From Cercopithifilaria johnstoni (taxonomy: Eukaryota > Nematoda > Chromadorea > Rhabditida > Onchocercidae), in NCBI GenBank assembly GCA_916381525.1, contig CAKAEH010000778.1, forward strand, positions 62,001-126,000: DNA of 64,000 bases, given 5' to 3'. Both the position numbers and the translations under genes were made by a program. The notes under the pieces were generated by a model that had not been told where the DNA came from, searched no databases, and worked only from the letters and a program-made list of their open reading frames with translations. The stretch's first letter is position 1. The number at the start of each line of letters is the position of its first letter. Shown here one piece after another: positions 1-12,029 of the stretch.

Positions 1-2359
1 TTTTTGAGGACCATATATTGTTGTGAAAGTATTTTGTGCATTTGTGATACAGCTGAATATTTGTAATGAAAGCTCCAGTGATCAATGGAAAGTTCATTCA
101 TTATTTAGGACAATAAATATCACGATTAGAATAGATCTCCATGTTAGGCAACAGTACTCCTAGTAATACTGACCGCTATAGAAGCCTGCTGATGGTATAA
201 CTCTCCATAATATTTTCACAACGATCGATGAGCACTATATTTATACCTTCTTTAAACTCAAACATCAGGTAGAACTAACCAAATAAAGAAAGCTAACTAA
301 ACGAAGAATAATTTGTTTCCGGAATATATCGGTTGTTTTTCACTTGTTTGCTTGAATAAATTCACAGCAGCATAGAATTAGTCCCTTGCTTTTATGTTGC
401 AAACTGACGTTCTCAATGGTTTAAATAAAATAGGTGTATAAAAAACAAATCAACGCCAAGGTATTACCAATCAATCAGAGTAGTATTTTCAACCAAGAAA
501 TGAAAACACCATAGCACTTCAATGCTTTATGAAAAATTGCCTTTTTATACCCTCTTAAAACCTGCTATATTCTATGAATAACAAACAGACATATTTTTTT
601 TTAAAACATTTAATGGCATAATAAAAAAATAAACAAAACTGATTTAAAGAAGCAGTAGAGAAAGTCGACACTGAAGCTGGCCTTGACAATCTTTTTCTGT
701 AAATAGCCTATAGCACAGTGTATACAAACAGAGATCCGATTCGTAAAGAAGCAATTTATTCGGTTGCTTCAGTCAAAAAAAATCACCAGTATTTAACCGA
801 GGATAAGTAAGTGTGCCTTTATGTCCAAACATTCCTTTTGATATAATGAACCGAAATTAGCAAAGGGATGTATTTTGTAAACTGCTATATCGTTTAGTCC
901 ATTCCGGCGGATGTGGAAAAAATGGTGAGTGAAGCAACCTGTGAAAATCCAAACAAGAGACCGCCTGAGTAAGAAACTAAAATTTTCTAGCTTCACTGAG
1001 CAACCCATTTTCTGGGCAACATGAAATCTACAGTTAATCGGGCTCAGGAACATAAACCTCGCTAGCTTTAGCAAAAGTTAAGGAAATTATCAATCCACAT
1101 ACCTGATAGGTGCTGCTTCTTAAACTAAAGAATTTTTCGAACATATTGGGGGACGAAATCACAAATTGAACACGACCCCTTGAAGTCTTTAAACCCATTA
1201 GGCAATGAAACTGTTTTAAAAAAAATGTAGAGAAGTTCTAAATTTGATGAAATGAGCGTTTAATAAGTGAAATTAGTCTTAAATGCTAACAGTCAAGCTC
1301 ATAGGATTAAAGAAAAATTATTTTTAATACTCCTTTACTTAAGAATTTAAAAAAATGCGTTGCGTTTTTCTGTATGCTCTGAAGCAAGTTTTCTAAACTG
1401 AGACTTATTATGTAACAGTTGCCGCATAAAGCTGAGGCATAATATCACTTAGATTTTCTTATCATAACTTTTCCGTCCAGACGACAGTCATGTCACAGGG
1501 CTCTAGAAATGCTTTTCACCAGTACATTACGTATTATGTATGATCCATGCAAAATTCTTTAAATCTTTTAAAATACTTCTAAAATATTTCCGATTATTCT
1601 TATTGCTAGTGCTAAATAATTCTAAAGCATCGATTCTCACATAGTTATTTCGCCAAAGTGAAAACTACAAATATCTATGAGAATCGCAAAATAACGTAAA
1701 TGCTTTAAATGATAGGTCAAAATCTGTTGAACAAAAACCTCTTTCAAAAGTTGAAAACAGTATGGAATTCAACACTACTGTAATTTCTCCAAAACAATAG
1801 AAACTAAAGTCCCCGTAAAAGTGTAATTTTAACGAAAGCAAGAGACAGAGTAACCCCAAAATTTTTCATGATTATAGGAATTTATGCAGACCAAAAAAAC
1901 TAATATTCCAACATTTTTGGAGGATTTACTGAGGACTACTATAAATGGCAGAAGATTCCTTCTAAAACCAGATCTAAGTAGTCAAGACTTGCAACGAACC
2001 AAGATGAAACAAGACTCTTTTGATGACTGAAAAATTTAAGGTGCCCAACGAGGGACTTTCACTACCAATGTCCCGATATTAATTTTTATAATCTATAATC
2101 TATGGAAAAATAAAACTGCCATTGACCTTGTTTTGAATGGAAACAATCACCGGCAAGGATTGATTGTCGTCTTGCAAATGTAAGAAAGGTATAATTTAAA
2201 TAACCCTCTTAGCCAGTGTTCGACAATTCGCCTGACTTCTATATTAATAGCTTAATAAACAACGAAATAAAGCCACATATTTTAAAATCGATAGAAAAAT
2301 AAACAAAAAACAGTAGCTTGACAAAAAAGTGAAAACATGATATACAGAACAGATGAAAT
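1..2359. other. left flank, no gene supported
   Basis: This stretch is moderately AT-rich and lies 3' of the SAND-domain gene. A 93-codon minus-strand frame at 793-1074 has no recognisable family, splice context or strong codon bias, so I do not call it. The segment may hold the 3' UTR of the SAND gene and intergenic DNA. I see no RNA gene or repeat array here. Confidence 0.5.
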
Positions 2360-5300
2360 TCACTGTTCCACCATTGATAAGCCATTATTTTCATCGATGA
2401 TTGGTGCTGCAGTTGCAGTTGCGGTAGCAGGAGTTGGCGCAGATGTTATTGCTGACACTGTAACACATGCAGGGGCTGCAGCGGAATGCCTTCGACGTTT
2501 CCCTGGTACACTTGGCGAGGAGTCCTCGCAGAACAGGTCATCAATTCGAGATGCCTTCCGTCGCGACTCCTCCAGTCTACGCCAGCTCACTTCGGTTTTC
2601 TTTTGCAGTTCTGCTTAATAGTGATTTACAGATATCTCATTACTGACTAGTTGTACGTACTTTCCAATTCACTCTCATTGTTATTTCTATTGTAATGACT
2701 TATTAATAAGTTATTATAACAGCAATGGGAGTTTTAAAATCGAGTCAAAAACGATGAATATGTAGTAGAACAAGGATCACTGAAATAATTAAACTTCTAT
2801 ACCTTGAATTTCGTTGCTTAATAAACTTGTTTCCACAGTACAATTAAGTCGTTCTGCCTGTATCCTGGAACCGATAGTTTCTTCCAAATCCAATGCGCCA
2901 GCAACTCGAGTCAATCTGTCGGCAACTGCAAACAAAGAGAGACTTCTGAAGTAGCGAAATTAAGTTCAAATTATGCCGGAGAATCTCGTAAGTGTATGAT
3001 TATGTAAGATCACTCTGCTTTATGGTTAAACAGTATGAAAAGTGCGAAATCAAAATTTTATAGCACAATTCATGACAGAACAAAATAGGAAAAACTTTGC
3101 TCTATTCTAAATTGGTGCATATTTTGTTTAGAAATATTGCTAATCTGTAAAACAAAAGTAAAGTGATGAAACTACTTAATGAAATCATAATTGGCTTACC
3201 TGCATCCCTCTGTGAGGGTCCCATCAGTGCAAGGCGACGAAGATGTTCCATAGAAGTGATCATAACGTCTGTTAAATCACTTAAAAGTCCCATTTCATCC
3301 ATCCCTGCCCAAAATTTAATGGGCTCTAAAAGATTAAACAGATTAATTCAGAAATTGCTTATGCATTGCATCTAAGTGATAGTATTTCTCTCCGAAACAA
3401 AAAATCTCATTTCTTCAATTACTCTGCATGCATGGTGGTACGAGAACTTGTTGAGACCACTGAGTAAACAAAAGTGTCCTCTTTCTCTCCAGAAAAACCT
3501 GATGACAGCCATACAAAACCTCTCCTTAAGCACAAAGTCAGCTTGGTGTTTTCAATAGTTTTCAAAGCGATGTTTGTATACCACATGATTTACACGAAAA
3601 TCACAATGAGAAAGGTTATCTATCAGTTGCATAGGAGAAAAACATAAAAGCAAAACAAAAGTGTAAGCCTAAAATTAATGGAAGAGAACGAAAGTTTCTT
3701 AATGAAAAACCTACGGTTTTTCATCACCAACACGGCACTATTACTTGAACCGGCTGTATCTTCTTCTGCCGGCATGAGATCTTCATCGAATTTCTGACCC
3801 TTCATAAACGTTGACATTATTGCTGCAAAATAAAAATAGAATTAAAATACGAAGAAAAACACTCTATATTCTACTCCACCAGATGCAGCTAAATAACAAC
3901 ATTAAATAGAATTTTGTAATTCGACCAATTTCTATTCACTGAAGACCGAGTAAGGAATCAACAGCAGATTTCATAATAAAATAAAAAATACATCAGGAGA
4001 ACATACCATTAACAACCGAATTACTCCGTTCATTCACTTGTGAATAAAGGCTGCAAAAAAATAAGGTAAGCATCATATTGCAACTATAAAATTGTTTTCC
4101 AAATCTTTTATAAATAATTTTAAATGACACCATATCAGTTGTGACTCCCAAAGTCATACCGGACTCATTTGCTGAAATGAAATAAGCGAATCACCTCATA
4201 ATGCCACTCTTCTTATCCTCATCAAATGATGATGACGTCGCTCCATAAAGCAAATCGGCGTTTAAATACGCTTCCGTAAGATGATTCTTAAATGACATGA
4301 AATTTCGTGACTGACATTTGGCGCTGCAGTAATTCTCGTGATTATAAAAGTCGAGGCTTTTCATTTCCATTAATGCTCTAAAGAAATGTGCTATAAAAAA
4401 GACAGCCGGTAACTGAGAAGAAGTATATTCTTAAAGATCTAGTTTCTTTGGTTTCGATTTACTCACAGTTCTAAAGTAAAAAGCCTCATTTAATTCTGTT
4501 TCTGTAACGACAGACTACTTTGAAATTTCACATTGATTTTAGCAAAAATATTACCACCACGAAAGTTATAAAAAAAGTTGCATGCAGTATCACTGTTAAC
4601 GAAGTTTTCTTAGGCATCTTTTATACTGGCAACATGCAAAAACAAATAAATTTAGAGCAAAGATCCCATAATTACTAGAAAAGGAAGTCCAGTATACTAT
4701 TTAAGAAGCAGCTTTAACTCTGCCTCTACTATACTTATTCCATAAATCGCAGCAAATATTTCGCTCTATCTGACTATTCCAGAAATAAATCTTGCGTCGT
4801 AGAAAGGTTAAATAAAAACATTCTTTCATCTTTACGTTCAATTATACAATTTTTTCTTCAAAATTTTTAGGATACAGAAGAATTAGAATACCTCATATTT
4901 GATTTTCCAATACGGATACTTCCTTTCCAATCCTTTTGCTTATCTTTATTAGCACGTATTGTAAATTCTTTGGGGCTAATCAGTTCGCCTAAAAATAAAT
5001 ATTAATGAAAAAATATGACAGAACATGCGTACGAGTAGGCATTTTTTGTATTGATGTTCTAACATCATTCCGAACAACATCATAAAGATCGAATGTGTGT
5101 GATTGTCAAAACGGTCCATAGAGTAACGAAATAATGTAATATTTACCATCAGGTTGGAAAGCAAGAAATCACATGAAAGGAACCGCACTTTAACCATAAC
5201 GGATTAAAGTGTTTACAGGACGGTAAATAAGCAACCGAAGAATTGATTTCAATGCGCTTCACAAAACTATATCATGATTACTAATAACGTTTGGGCATCA

Positions 5301-5823
5301 ACGGTATCAACCATTATTACAAAGGTGTGACTGTTTGCATGCACATAATTACTATTTGAAGATTAATGATTTCGAATGATCATTACGAAGATCCCTGACA
5401 ATCAATCTAGATACATCTAATATTAAAAACAAACCATCCAACTCAATGCATGGTTGATGTATTCCCGGGCATACGAACTTTTCAGTGTGTAGACGAGCCA
5501 CCAAATGTCCACATCTTACCTGAAAATTTCAAAAAATCAACAAAAAAAGCAGCAGAGTTTTATTAAAATGTCATTTTTTGAACAGCTTTTCTTTCCCATC
5601 GTGAAAGGTTCAAGAAAAATGGCATAAAAGAACCATGCCTCGATGCTGTCCAATGTGATACTTAGAACTTGGAATCTTAAAATATATATGTTCGAAAAAC
5701 GTCCCAGTCTTCATACATGTACATGAATTTTCTAATAGCTTGCTTGAAACGAACCTCTAAAATAGGTGCTTTAAGATCTACCGGTGTAGTACTGCCACCA
5801 TCATCCGCTCCATTGATTGACAT
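2360..5823 (-). CDS. SAND-domain transcription factor, GMEB/DEAF-1 type
   Basis: Nine minus-strand exons join in phase: 5823-5755, 5519-5435, 4988-4892, 4377-4195, 4050-4007, 3822-3715, 3325-3200, 2925-2803 and 2613-2360 (stop TGA), giving about 362 residues. Residues about 23-110 form a SAND DNA-binding domain: a KFVCPGI strand as in glucocorticoid-modulatory-element-binding proteins, then ISPKEF, the DNA-contacting KDWK core, and LMEM...FYNHENYCSAKCQSR as in DEAF-1. The middle (FWAGMDEMGLL...) and the segment encoded by 2925-2803 look helical and may mediate oligomerisation. The last exon has a basic GKRRRHS patch and an Ala/Thr/Pro-rich tail. SAND proteins are nuclear and bind CpG-containing motifs; that role is inferred from the family. 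The start is the first ATG after an in-frame TGA. No MYND finger is visible, which favours GMEB over DEAF-1. Confidence 0.88.
4195..5519 (-). other. SAND domain coding exons
   Basis: Exons 5519-5435, 4988-4892 and the 5' part of 4377-4195 encode the SAND fold. The KDWK motif lies in exon 4988-4892. The Cys/His pattern HENYCSAKC lies in exon 4377-4195 and corresponds to the zinc-coordinating end seen in GMEB-type SAND domains. Exon joins are phase 1 and phase 2. Confidence 0.85.
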
Positions 5824-6716
5824 ATTTAATGCGTTTCACAACCTTCGCAACAAATAACCTATAATCCAAAATCATTACTTTTTTCAAATCTTTCTAGTGA
5901 TATAAACAATTACTGTATATTCAACAATCATTCGTTGATCTCAGACAATCCGAAACTCATTCTCGCCAATTTGATAGCAAAAAAAATGTCAACTAACTAG
6001 TACTAGGTTATCCAAACCATCGCAGCTTGATCAATAAATGATTATAATGGAAGAGATCAGGTACAATTATCAGCTTCTGCAACTACATAACCGGTTGTAT
6101 ATTCTACATTCTACAGATAAATATAGCATGTCGTCGTAGCCGTATAATCATAAATGTTACACAAAATGACCAGTGATATTATTCGTAACGTGTCATCGTT
6201 TAACATCACAATTGTGAAGTAGGTAAAGAATTGTAAGATAGTCTTTAAAATTTAAAAAGTTTCCCGCAAAATAGAGGAATGCTCATACTGGGCCATATTA
6301 CGGAGTGCAAGATTTGCTCATCACTACCCGTCGAATACGTTACGATTGCACAAGGTAGACCAAAACGAAGCGATCACTTACGATTACATATTTTACGATT
6401 AGAATATTCCATTGGCTTCTCCGCCTACGATGGGAGCGAACTGTGATGAACTTCCCACCCTATCGATGGACAAAGATGGCGGTTAGTTCTGTTACGCTTA
6501 CCAAAACATACATCTCTGTGTTTAAATATAATGGCACGAATGCCACATCGATTTAATACCTCACTATACGTATGCTCCTTCCATCATCTATCAATGAAAC
6601 ATTTGTCTGCGAAAATATTCCGTGCAAAGCATTATACGTACGTGTAATGTTTGCTAAAGTAACCTGTACGAGTATAAATTTAATAGGATTAACAAAGAAA
6701 ACAAGCTTCTACTTAC
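5824..6716. other. presumed 5' intron and 5' UTR of the SAND gene
   Basis: An acceptor-like ...GGATTATAG on the minus strand (exon would begin near 5858) precedes the start codon at 5823, and a consensus donor G|GTAAGT lies at 6716. If spliced, 5858-5824 is a short 5' UTR exon. The segment otherwise holds unremarkable AT-rich DNA without a convincing gene. Confidence 0.35.
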
Positions 6717-7620
6717 CAATAATTATACGGTAGTTTGGTATTGCAGGTTTGTTAAGCTCGGATAGGACGTAGTGGGTGGTAAAAGCAAGGGCCTCTCTCT
6801 CGTGTTGTGCTGCTGTCAGTGCCACCGCCGTCGCGGATGCTGGCGAAGATAGTTGTGATGCTGTCGGGTGGGGCGTGCGCGCGCGTGTCCGCAACGCAGC
6901 GTACGTCAACATATCGCTGTTGTTGCCGTGGCAGTGCTGCTGTTGCCGCAACCGTTGTGTTACATTCTCTGCGCTCTCCGTGTTAGGCGTGTTATCTACA
7001 CGTATTTACATACACACACATACACACATACGATCAATGCGCGATTTATGGGGAAGAAGGCTATTCGTGTCGTAGCCAGTCGGTCGGTCGGTCTGTCTAT
7101 GTACGCCCCCTGATATATATGTGTGTATGGACGTGTATGTGTGCGTGTCTATCTGTCTGTGTACATGCGCGCAGAACGGTAAGCTTGGAAGGAGCACATT
7201 GACGCAGGGAGGATAGAGAATAACCTCTCGTGACAAGCGGGACGACAACGACGAGGAGCATCGGAATGGCATTACACCAAAACAATCCATCGACTCAATC
7301 CTCCTCTTCCTCCTCGTCTTTCCTACTCTTAATCTTACCTTCACTCTCATCTACCCTTACCTTGCCCTTACCCTTACCCTTACCCTTATCCCATCTTGTT
7401 CCTTCTTTACTCTAGCTTACTTTTTCTCTTCTCACTCGTACCTATATTCGCATCCTATCCGGTGTTTCTGCACATTTCTCTTCTCTCTCTCCTTCCCTCC
7501 GTGCTATACGTGGCTCTCGTTTGTCGTCGTGCAAAAATGGTGTGGAATAACAGAAATGGACGCTTGACGATGTCCTTAACACTTTTTGGGAGGAGGAGGT
7601 CACTGGGCGGGGGTTAACAC
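6717..7620 (-). promoter_or_regulatory. GC-richer, CpG-containing putative promoter and 5' UTR exon
   Basis: Base composition changes sharply: several GCGCGC-type runs, (GGTC)n near 7080, CA/TG runs near 7010-7150, long pyrimidine tracts and a CCCTTA hexamer run near 7362-7390. The minus strand has a strong donor at 6717|6716. An 80-codon open frame (6951-6709) reads into that donor but would terminate soon after splicing to 5858, so it is more likely a leader with an upstream ORF than the protein start. I infer a transcription start region for the SAND gene; expression has not been seen. Confidence 0.4.
7362..7391 (+). repeat. CCCTTA hexamer repeat, imperfect
   Basis: About four contiguous copies of CCCTTA, with further degenerate copies just upstream. 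It is not the nematode telomere unit (TTAGGC) and is the mirror, not the complement, of the vertebrate unit, so it is treated as a simple repeat. Confidence 0.7.
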
Positions 7621-10329
7621 TGGCATTTCTCTCTCCATCCTTCCATGTCCATAAAATCCATCCCTCTTACCTCGGGACAAGTTAGATTAATCTCGGTGAG
7701 TTGACAAGGCGGAAAGATGAACAAGGCGCAAGAAGCAATGGTACAAGACCCATCCATTAAAGTGTGATAAAAGCGTGAAGTACAATTAGAGATAGTTGAT
7801 AAAGTACGTTTTTGTTCATTGGATTGAACTTGAAATCAGATTAGTGACCAAATGTAACTTGCGCCAAATTTTTGTGATAAATGCTGTCAGACTTGCCTGT
7901 CTGATATTATTCATGAAGAAGCATGATACACAGAATTATTCGTGACACTGTCGCCCGAGAAGCATCACAGAGGTTATCACTGATAATATGACTCATAAGT
8001 CTTAATGTTTTTTTCTTTTCCTCTTTCCCTCGTTGGAACGTTTCACCATGTAGTTAGGAAGTTGAAAATCCGAGATTCAAGAAATCGCCTAATATTTCAC
8101 GGAAAAGATCGAATGAATTAATTTTGTGGTAAAGTACGAAATACGTCTGAACATCTATCATTGCAGCACAAATTGTTATACGTTCCACTGAACGATCAGG
8201 GAGAGAGAGAAAGAGAGAGAGAGAAGAAGAATTCCCTGATAAATACTGATAGTATTGTTCATTACTGAAAACAATAAACAATTAATCATCTTGCGTTAAA
8301 AAACCGGATATCGCAACGTGTGCGTTTTCATTGCCATTAAAAAATTCGCGGGATTTTAAATGAGATAATAGAAACAATTCATTCTTTTTAATTTTAAAAT
8401 TAGTTTGATAGCGTAGATATCCATGAGTAAAAAACGGAAAATATTTGGGGGGAGAGAAGTATTCACCTGAAGATGAGGATGTAACAGTGGGCAGGAGGTG
8501 ATCACAGAAAGCTTTGATTTACATTTGACCCTCAAATCAGAGATATTATTTGCAATTAAGACTTAATGACTATCCAATTGAGTTATCTCGACAAACTTTG
8601 TAATGTTGTAGAGGGTAACCGATTTTGAAATAAAATTGGAAAGGTTAAATAACTGTAAATTGAAATTGATTGTTTGATTAATATGAAGTTAATTTGAAAT
8701 ATATCTTCTTTATAGCTGAAAATATAATAATGTTTTCTGGGCTTTAACTGAAGCCTAGAATTTTCTAACTCTATCATTCCTACAATTTGCCGAAGTTTTT
8801 AGATCAGATTTTGGTGATCGATCAGGAAATATTTAAAAAGAAAAAACCCATTCATTGATGAAAACTGTCATCTTCGATAGTTCGAGAGATCCTTGCGTGG
8901 GAATTGAATCTATCATCATATAGCAGGACGGATAATTTTCAGGATCTTGTTTGCGATCACAAATTTTATTAAAATTAGAATGATCAGTTTATATGCAATT
9001 AAATTTAAAATGTTCACATTCGAAAATGACGGTATTCCGTTGTTTAAAACCACCGTAAACCATTAAGTAGTGAATTTAGTGTTCAGCATCTGTAGAAAAA
9101 AAAGAGGAATTTTTGGCGATCAAATTTTCATCGGATAATTTTTTTTGATAATTGCGTCCAATTCTTGAACTATGAAAGATTCTTAACGAGGATTCATCTT
9201 TCAATTGCCAACAATAATATCAGCCAGGAAGATCTTTGACCGGTTTCGATGACATAACTTTTCAGAGGCCCCTGCTGACGAATGTTGCTTTTAGCGCTAC
9301 AAATAGAACCACATTAAAATAATTAATTGCATAAATTTTTTGAATTGAATACATAAACTTTTTTTATTAATATTATCGCCAGCCATTTTTAAATTTATTA
9401 AGTCCCATTTTCCTTTTCTTTTTGTGGTGAAAATATCCTTGCAGAAAATTTAACTTTGCACTTCTTGAATTTACAAAGTGCTATTGCACAATCACTTGTA
9501 CCAGAATTTCAATTCTCCCTACAGCTTACTGGAATGAATAAAGACTAGGAATTTCCGGTAGGCTAAACTGAAAAAAAAACACCCTGTAAACTAACATCGT
9601 AAAATATCATCTCAAATGGTATTAACGTCAACGATACGACGAAGTGATCAAATTTGCAAACTTCTTTGACATCTATTCAAAATAATTAAACTTGGCAAAT
9701 TTATAAATTTCGATTCAAATATGGTATCAATTCAAACTAAGAAATTTGTTTTCCTATTCAGGTGTTTCTAATAAAGTGTATAGAAAATTTTTGAAAGATA
9801 TTTATTTAATCGCTGTAGAAACAACGAACAATAACATTTCATATATTACACACAAATAATATATACAAAAATTTCACTAAACAAAATTATTGAGATTTTA
9901 GTAATTCTTTTTGGGTACAAAAAAATTTGCATTTCCTTTTAAGGTGATAAATTCAAAACAACCAATTTAAGATAGAGTTAGTAAAGCTTTTTGTTTCGTG
10001 AAAAAAGGCAAATATAAAATCTGAATTTGAAAAAGTCAAATTTACAAAATTCTTGGAAATACTGAATTTGAAGAAATAACCATCATATTTTCCCTTACAT
10101 TTTATATATTTTAAATATAAAATGAAATGGCTGTCAATTTCATACAATCAAAAGCTTAAACTAAATGAAAGAAAAAGCTGTACATCATTCCTAATTATTC
10201 AATTTTCAAATTTTAATACAATTAAAATTGGAGACGAATTTAAAAAATTTCAAACTAATTTTCATCTTCAATTAAAATTGATAAAAATTAAAAGTATTAC
10301 ATAGTAATATGAAAGATAAAATAATTGCA
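7621..10329. other. intergenic DNA between the SAND and DDR genes
   Basis: Mostly AT-rich sequence with a GA microsatellite near 8201-8233. Short open frames (8054-8281, 8583-8777, 9953-10147) have no family features or splice context. The segment directly below 10330 should contain the DDR 3' UTR. Nothing else can be supported. Confidence 0.5.
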
Positions 10330-11998
10330 CTATCCTTTTTTAGAAATAGTCAAACCCGAATTATTATTCATCGATAGAATGTAATGAATTTCAAGAAATG
10401 TTGGTCGATCGCTTGGTGTCCTTTGCCAGCATTCACTTATGAGATTTGATATTTGTTGAGGTAAATTTAATGGAAGCTTCAAATATATCTGAATTATATA
10501 ATAATTAAAATTTAAAGTTATTATCGAGTTCCAAAAAAAAGAAAAAATTACTTGGATTATTTAATTTTATATTTGTAGAAATCATTTGACAATTAATTAA
10601 TTAATTTTTGTTTACCTTTTCAATCCATCATTAAATTTGCTTTAATTTAATTAAATATTTTTTTCAAAAAAAAGGGAAAAATTATTTCGCGAAAAATTTC
10701 ACTCATATTTCTCTTCATCCATGCAACAATTAATAATTCACAAAAATTCCAAAAGTATTTTAATTATAAAAATATAGCCTTATCATAGAGGAGATATACT
10801 ATTTGAACTTTGTTATCAGTGATATAATTCAATTCCTTTGATAACAATAAAATTCGGAATGTTTCTTATTTTTTGAAAACATTTCCAAAGTGCTACATCG
10901 ATTACACTAATTAGTATTATGCAAAACAATAGAAAGGAAAATATTTCGAATGCAATATTTCAATGTATTTTTCTTTCTTACAGTAGTTTTTCTTAACTAT
11001 TATTTCTTTTTTAGCACTTCATTTTTCATTACTTTGTACTAATGACTCAGAGAAGCTGTCAGGAAAAAGTGTTGTAATAATTATTTAACAAGAAAAATTT
11101 TTTTTCAGTCGCAATAAGAATTTTGAATAAATCATTTCTTTAAATGAATATTATTTAAGTGATCATAGAATGATAGCATTTTTTCTATATTTGACATTTC
11201 AAATTTATTCTATTTCTTCTAGCGATAAAATTTTTACTACAATGTGTGTGAGAGAGAGAAGTGATCCGGTACACTAATTAATTCGGTACACTAATAACTG
11301 ATGATATTGTTTTGAGAAAAGTTTAAATTAATAAATTAATTAGTAAACAGGAATTTTCTTCTTATGAAAAGTAAAGTTATTATGAATAACAAAACAAAAT
11401 TATAAGCAGAAAGTCTTGCCCATAAAGGAATAGTTGAAGAATGATAAAATGGCATTTAAACAATTTAAATAATACTAAAGTACCGAATCATCTAAAAACA
11501 ATATATTATGGCTTTTGGTTTAAAATAAATTGCAAGCAAATGCACCTGTCATATAATTAAAATTGAATAAATTAATATGTAATTAAATCTTTAAAATTTA
11601 AATTTAAAATTTAAGAATTTAAATTAAATAGAGGAAAGAGCTAACCGCATCATCTCCACTATAGATTTGTTTAGCATTTTCAAGCAATTGTGCATTTGTT
11701 AATTCAACAAATGGTATTATAATACAATCGTTGAAAATTTCCCAAGCTGTTATCGCAAATGACCAAACATCACTTTTATTACTCCATTCATTCTTAAAAA
11801 AAGAAACAATTGAAAAGCGCAATAAATATTTGTACGAAACATTTATTTCATGGTTATTTGCAACAGATTTTATGATACCAATTTATAATATAATTTATAA
11901 TTAATTATATTATTCAAGCTCTAATTTATATATGAATTGCAATTATTTCCCTTGAACGAGGAATTCCTAGTAAGTGTGAGTCATCAGCTCACGTTGAT

Positions 11999-12029
<31 letters not shown>

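Noticed and set aside
793..1074. 93-codon minus-strand open frame
   Set aside because: No splice context, family motif or clear codon bias; length is compatible with chance.
7362..7391. Telomere-like CCCTTA repeat
   Set aside because: The nematode telomere is TTAGGC. CCCTTA is the mirror, not the complement, of TTAGGG, so it is a simple repeat in a pyrimidine tract.
7396..7617. 73-codon hydrophobic plus-strand frame
   Set aside because: Driven by long pyrimidine tracts that encode Leu/Phe/Ser; no other support.
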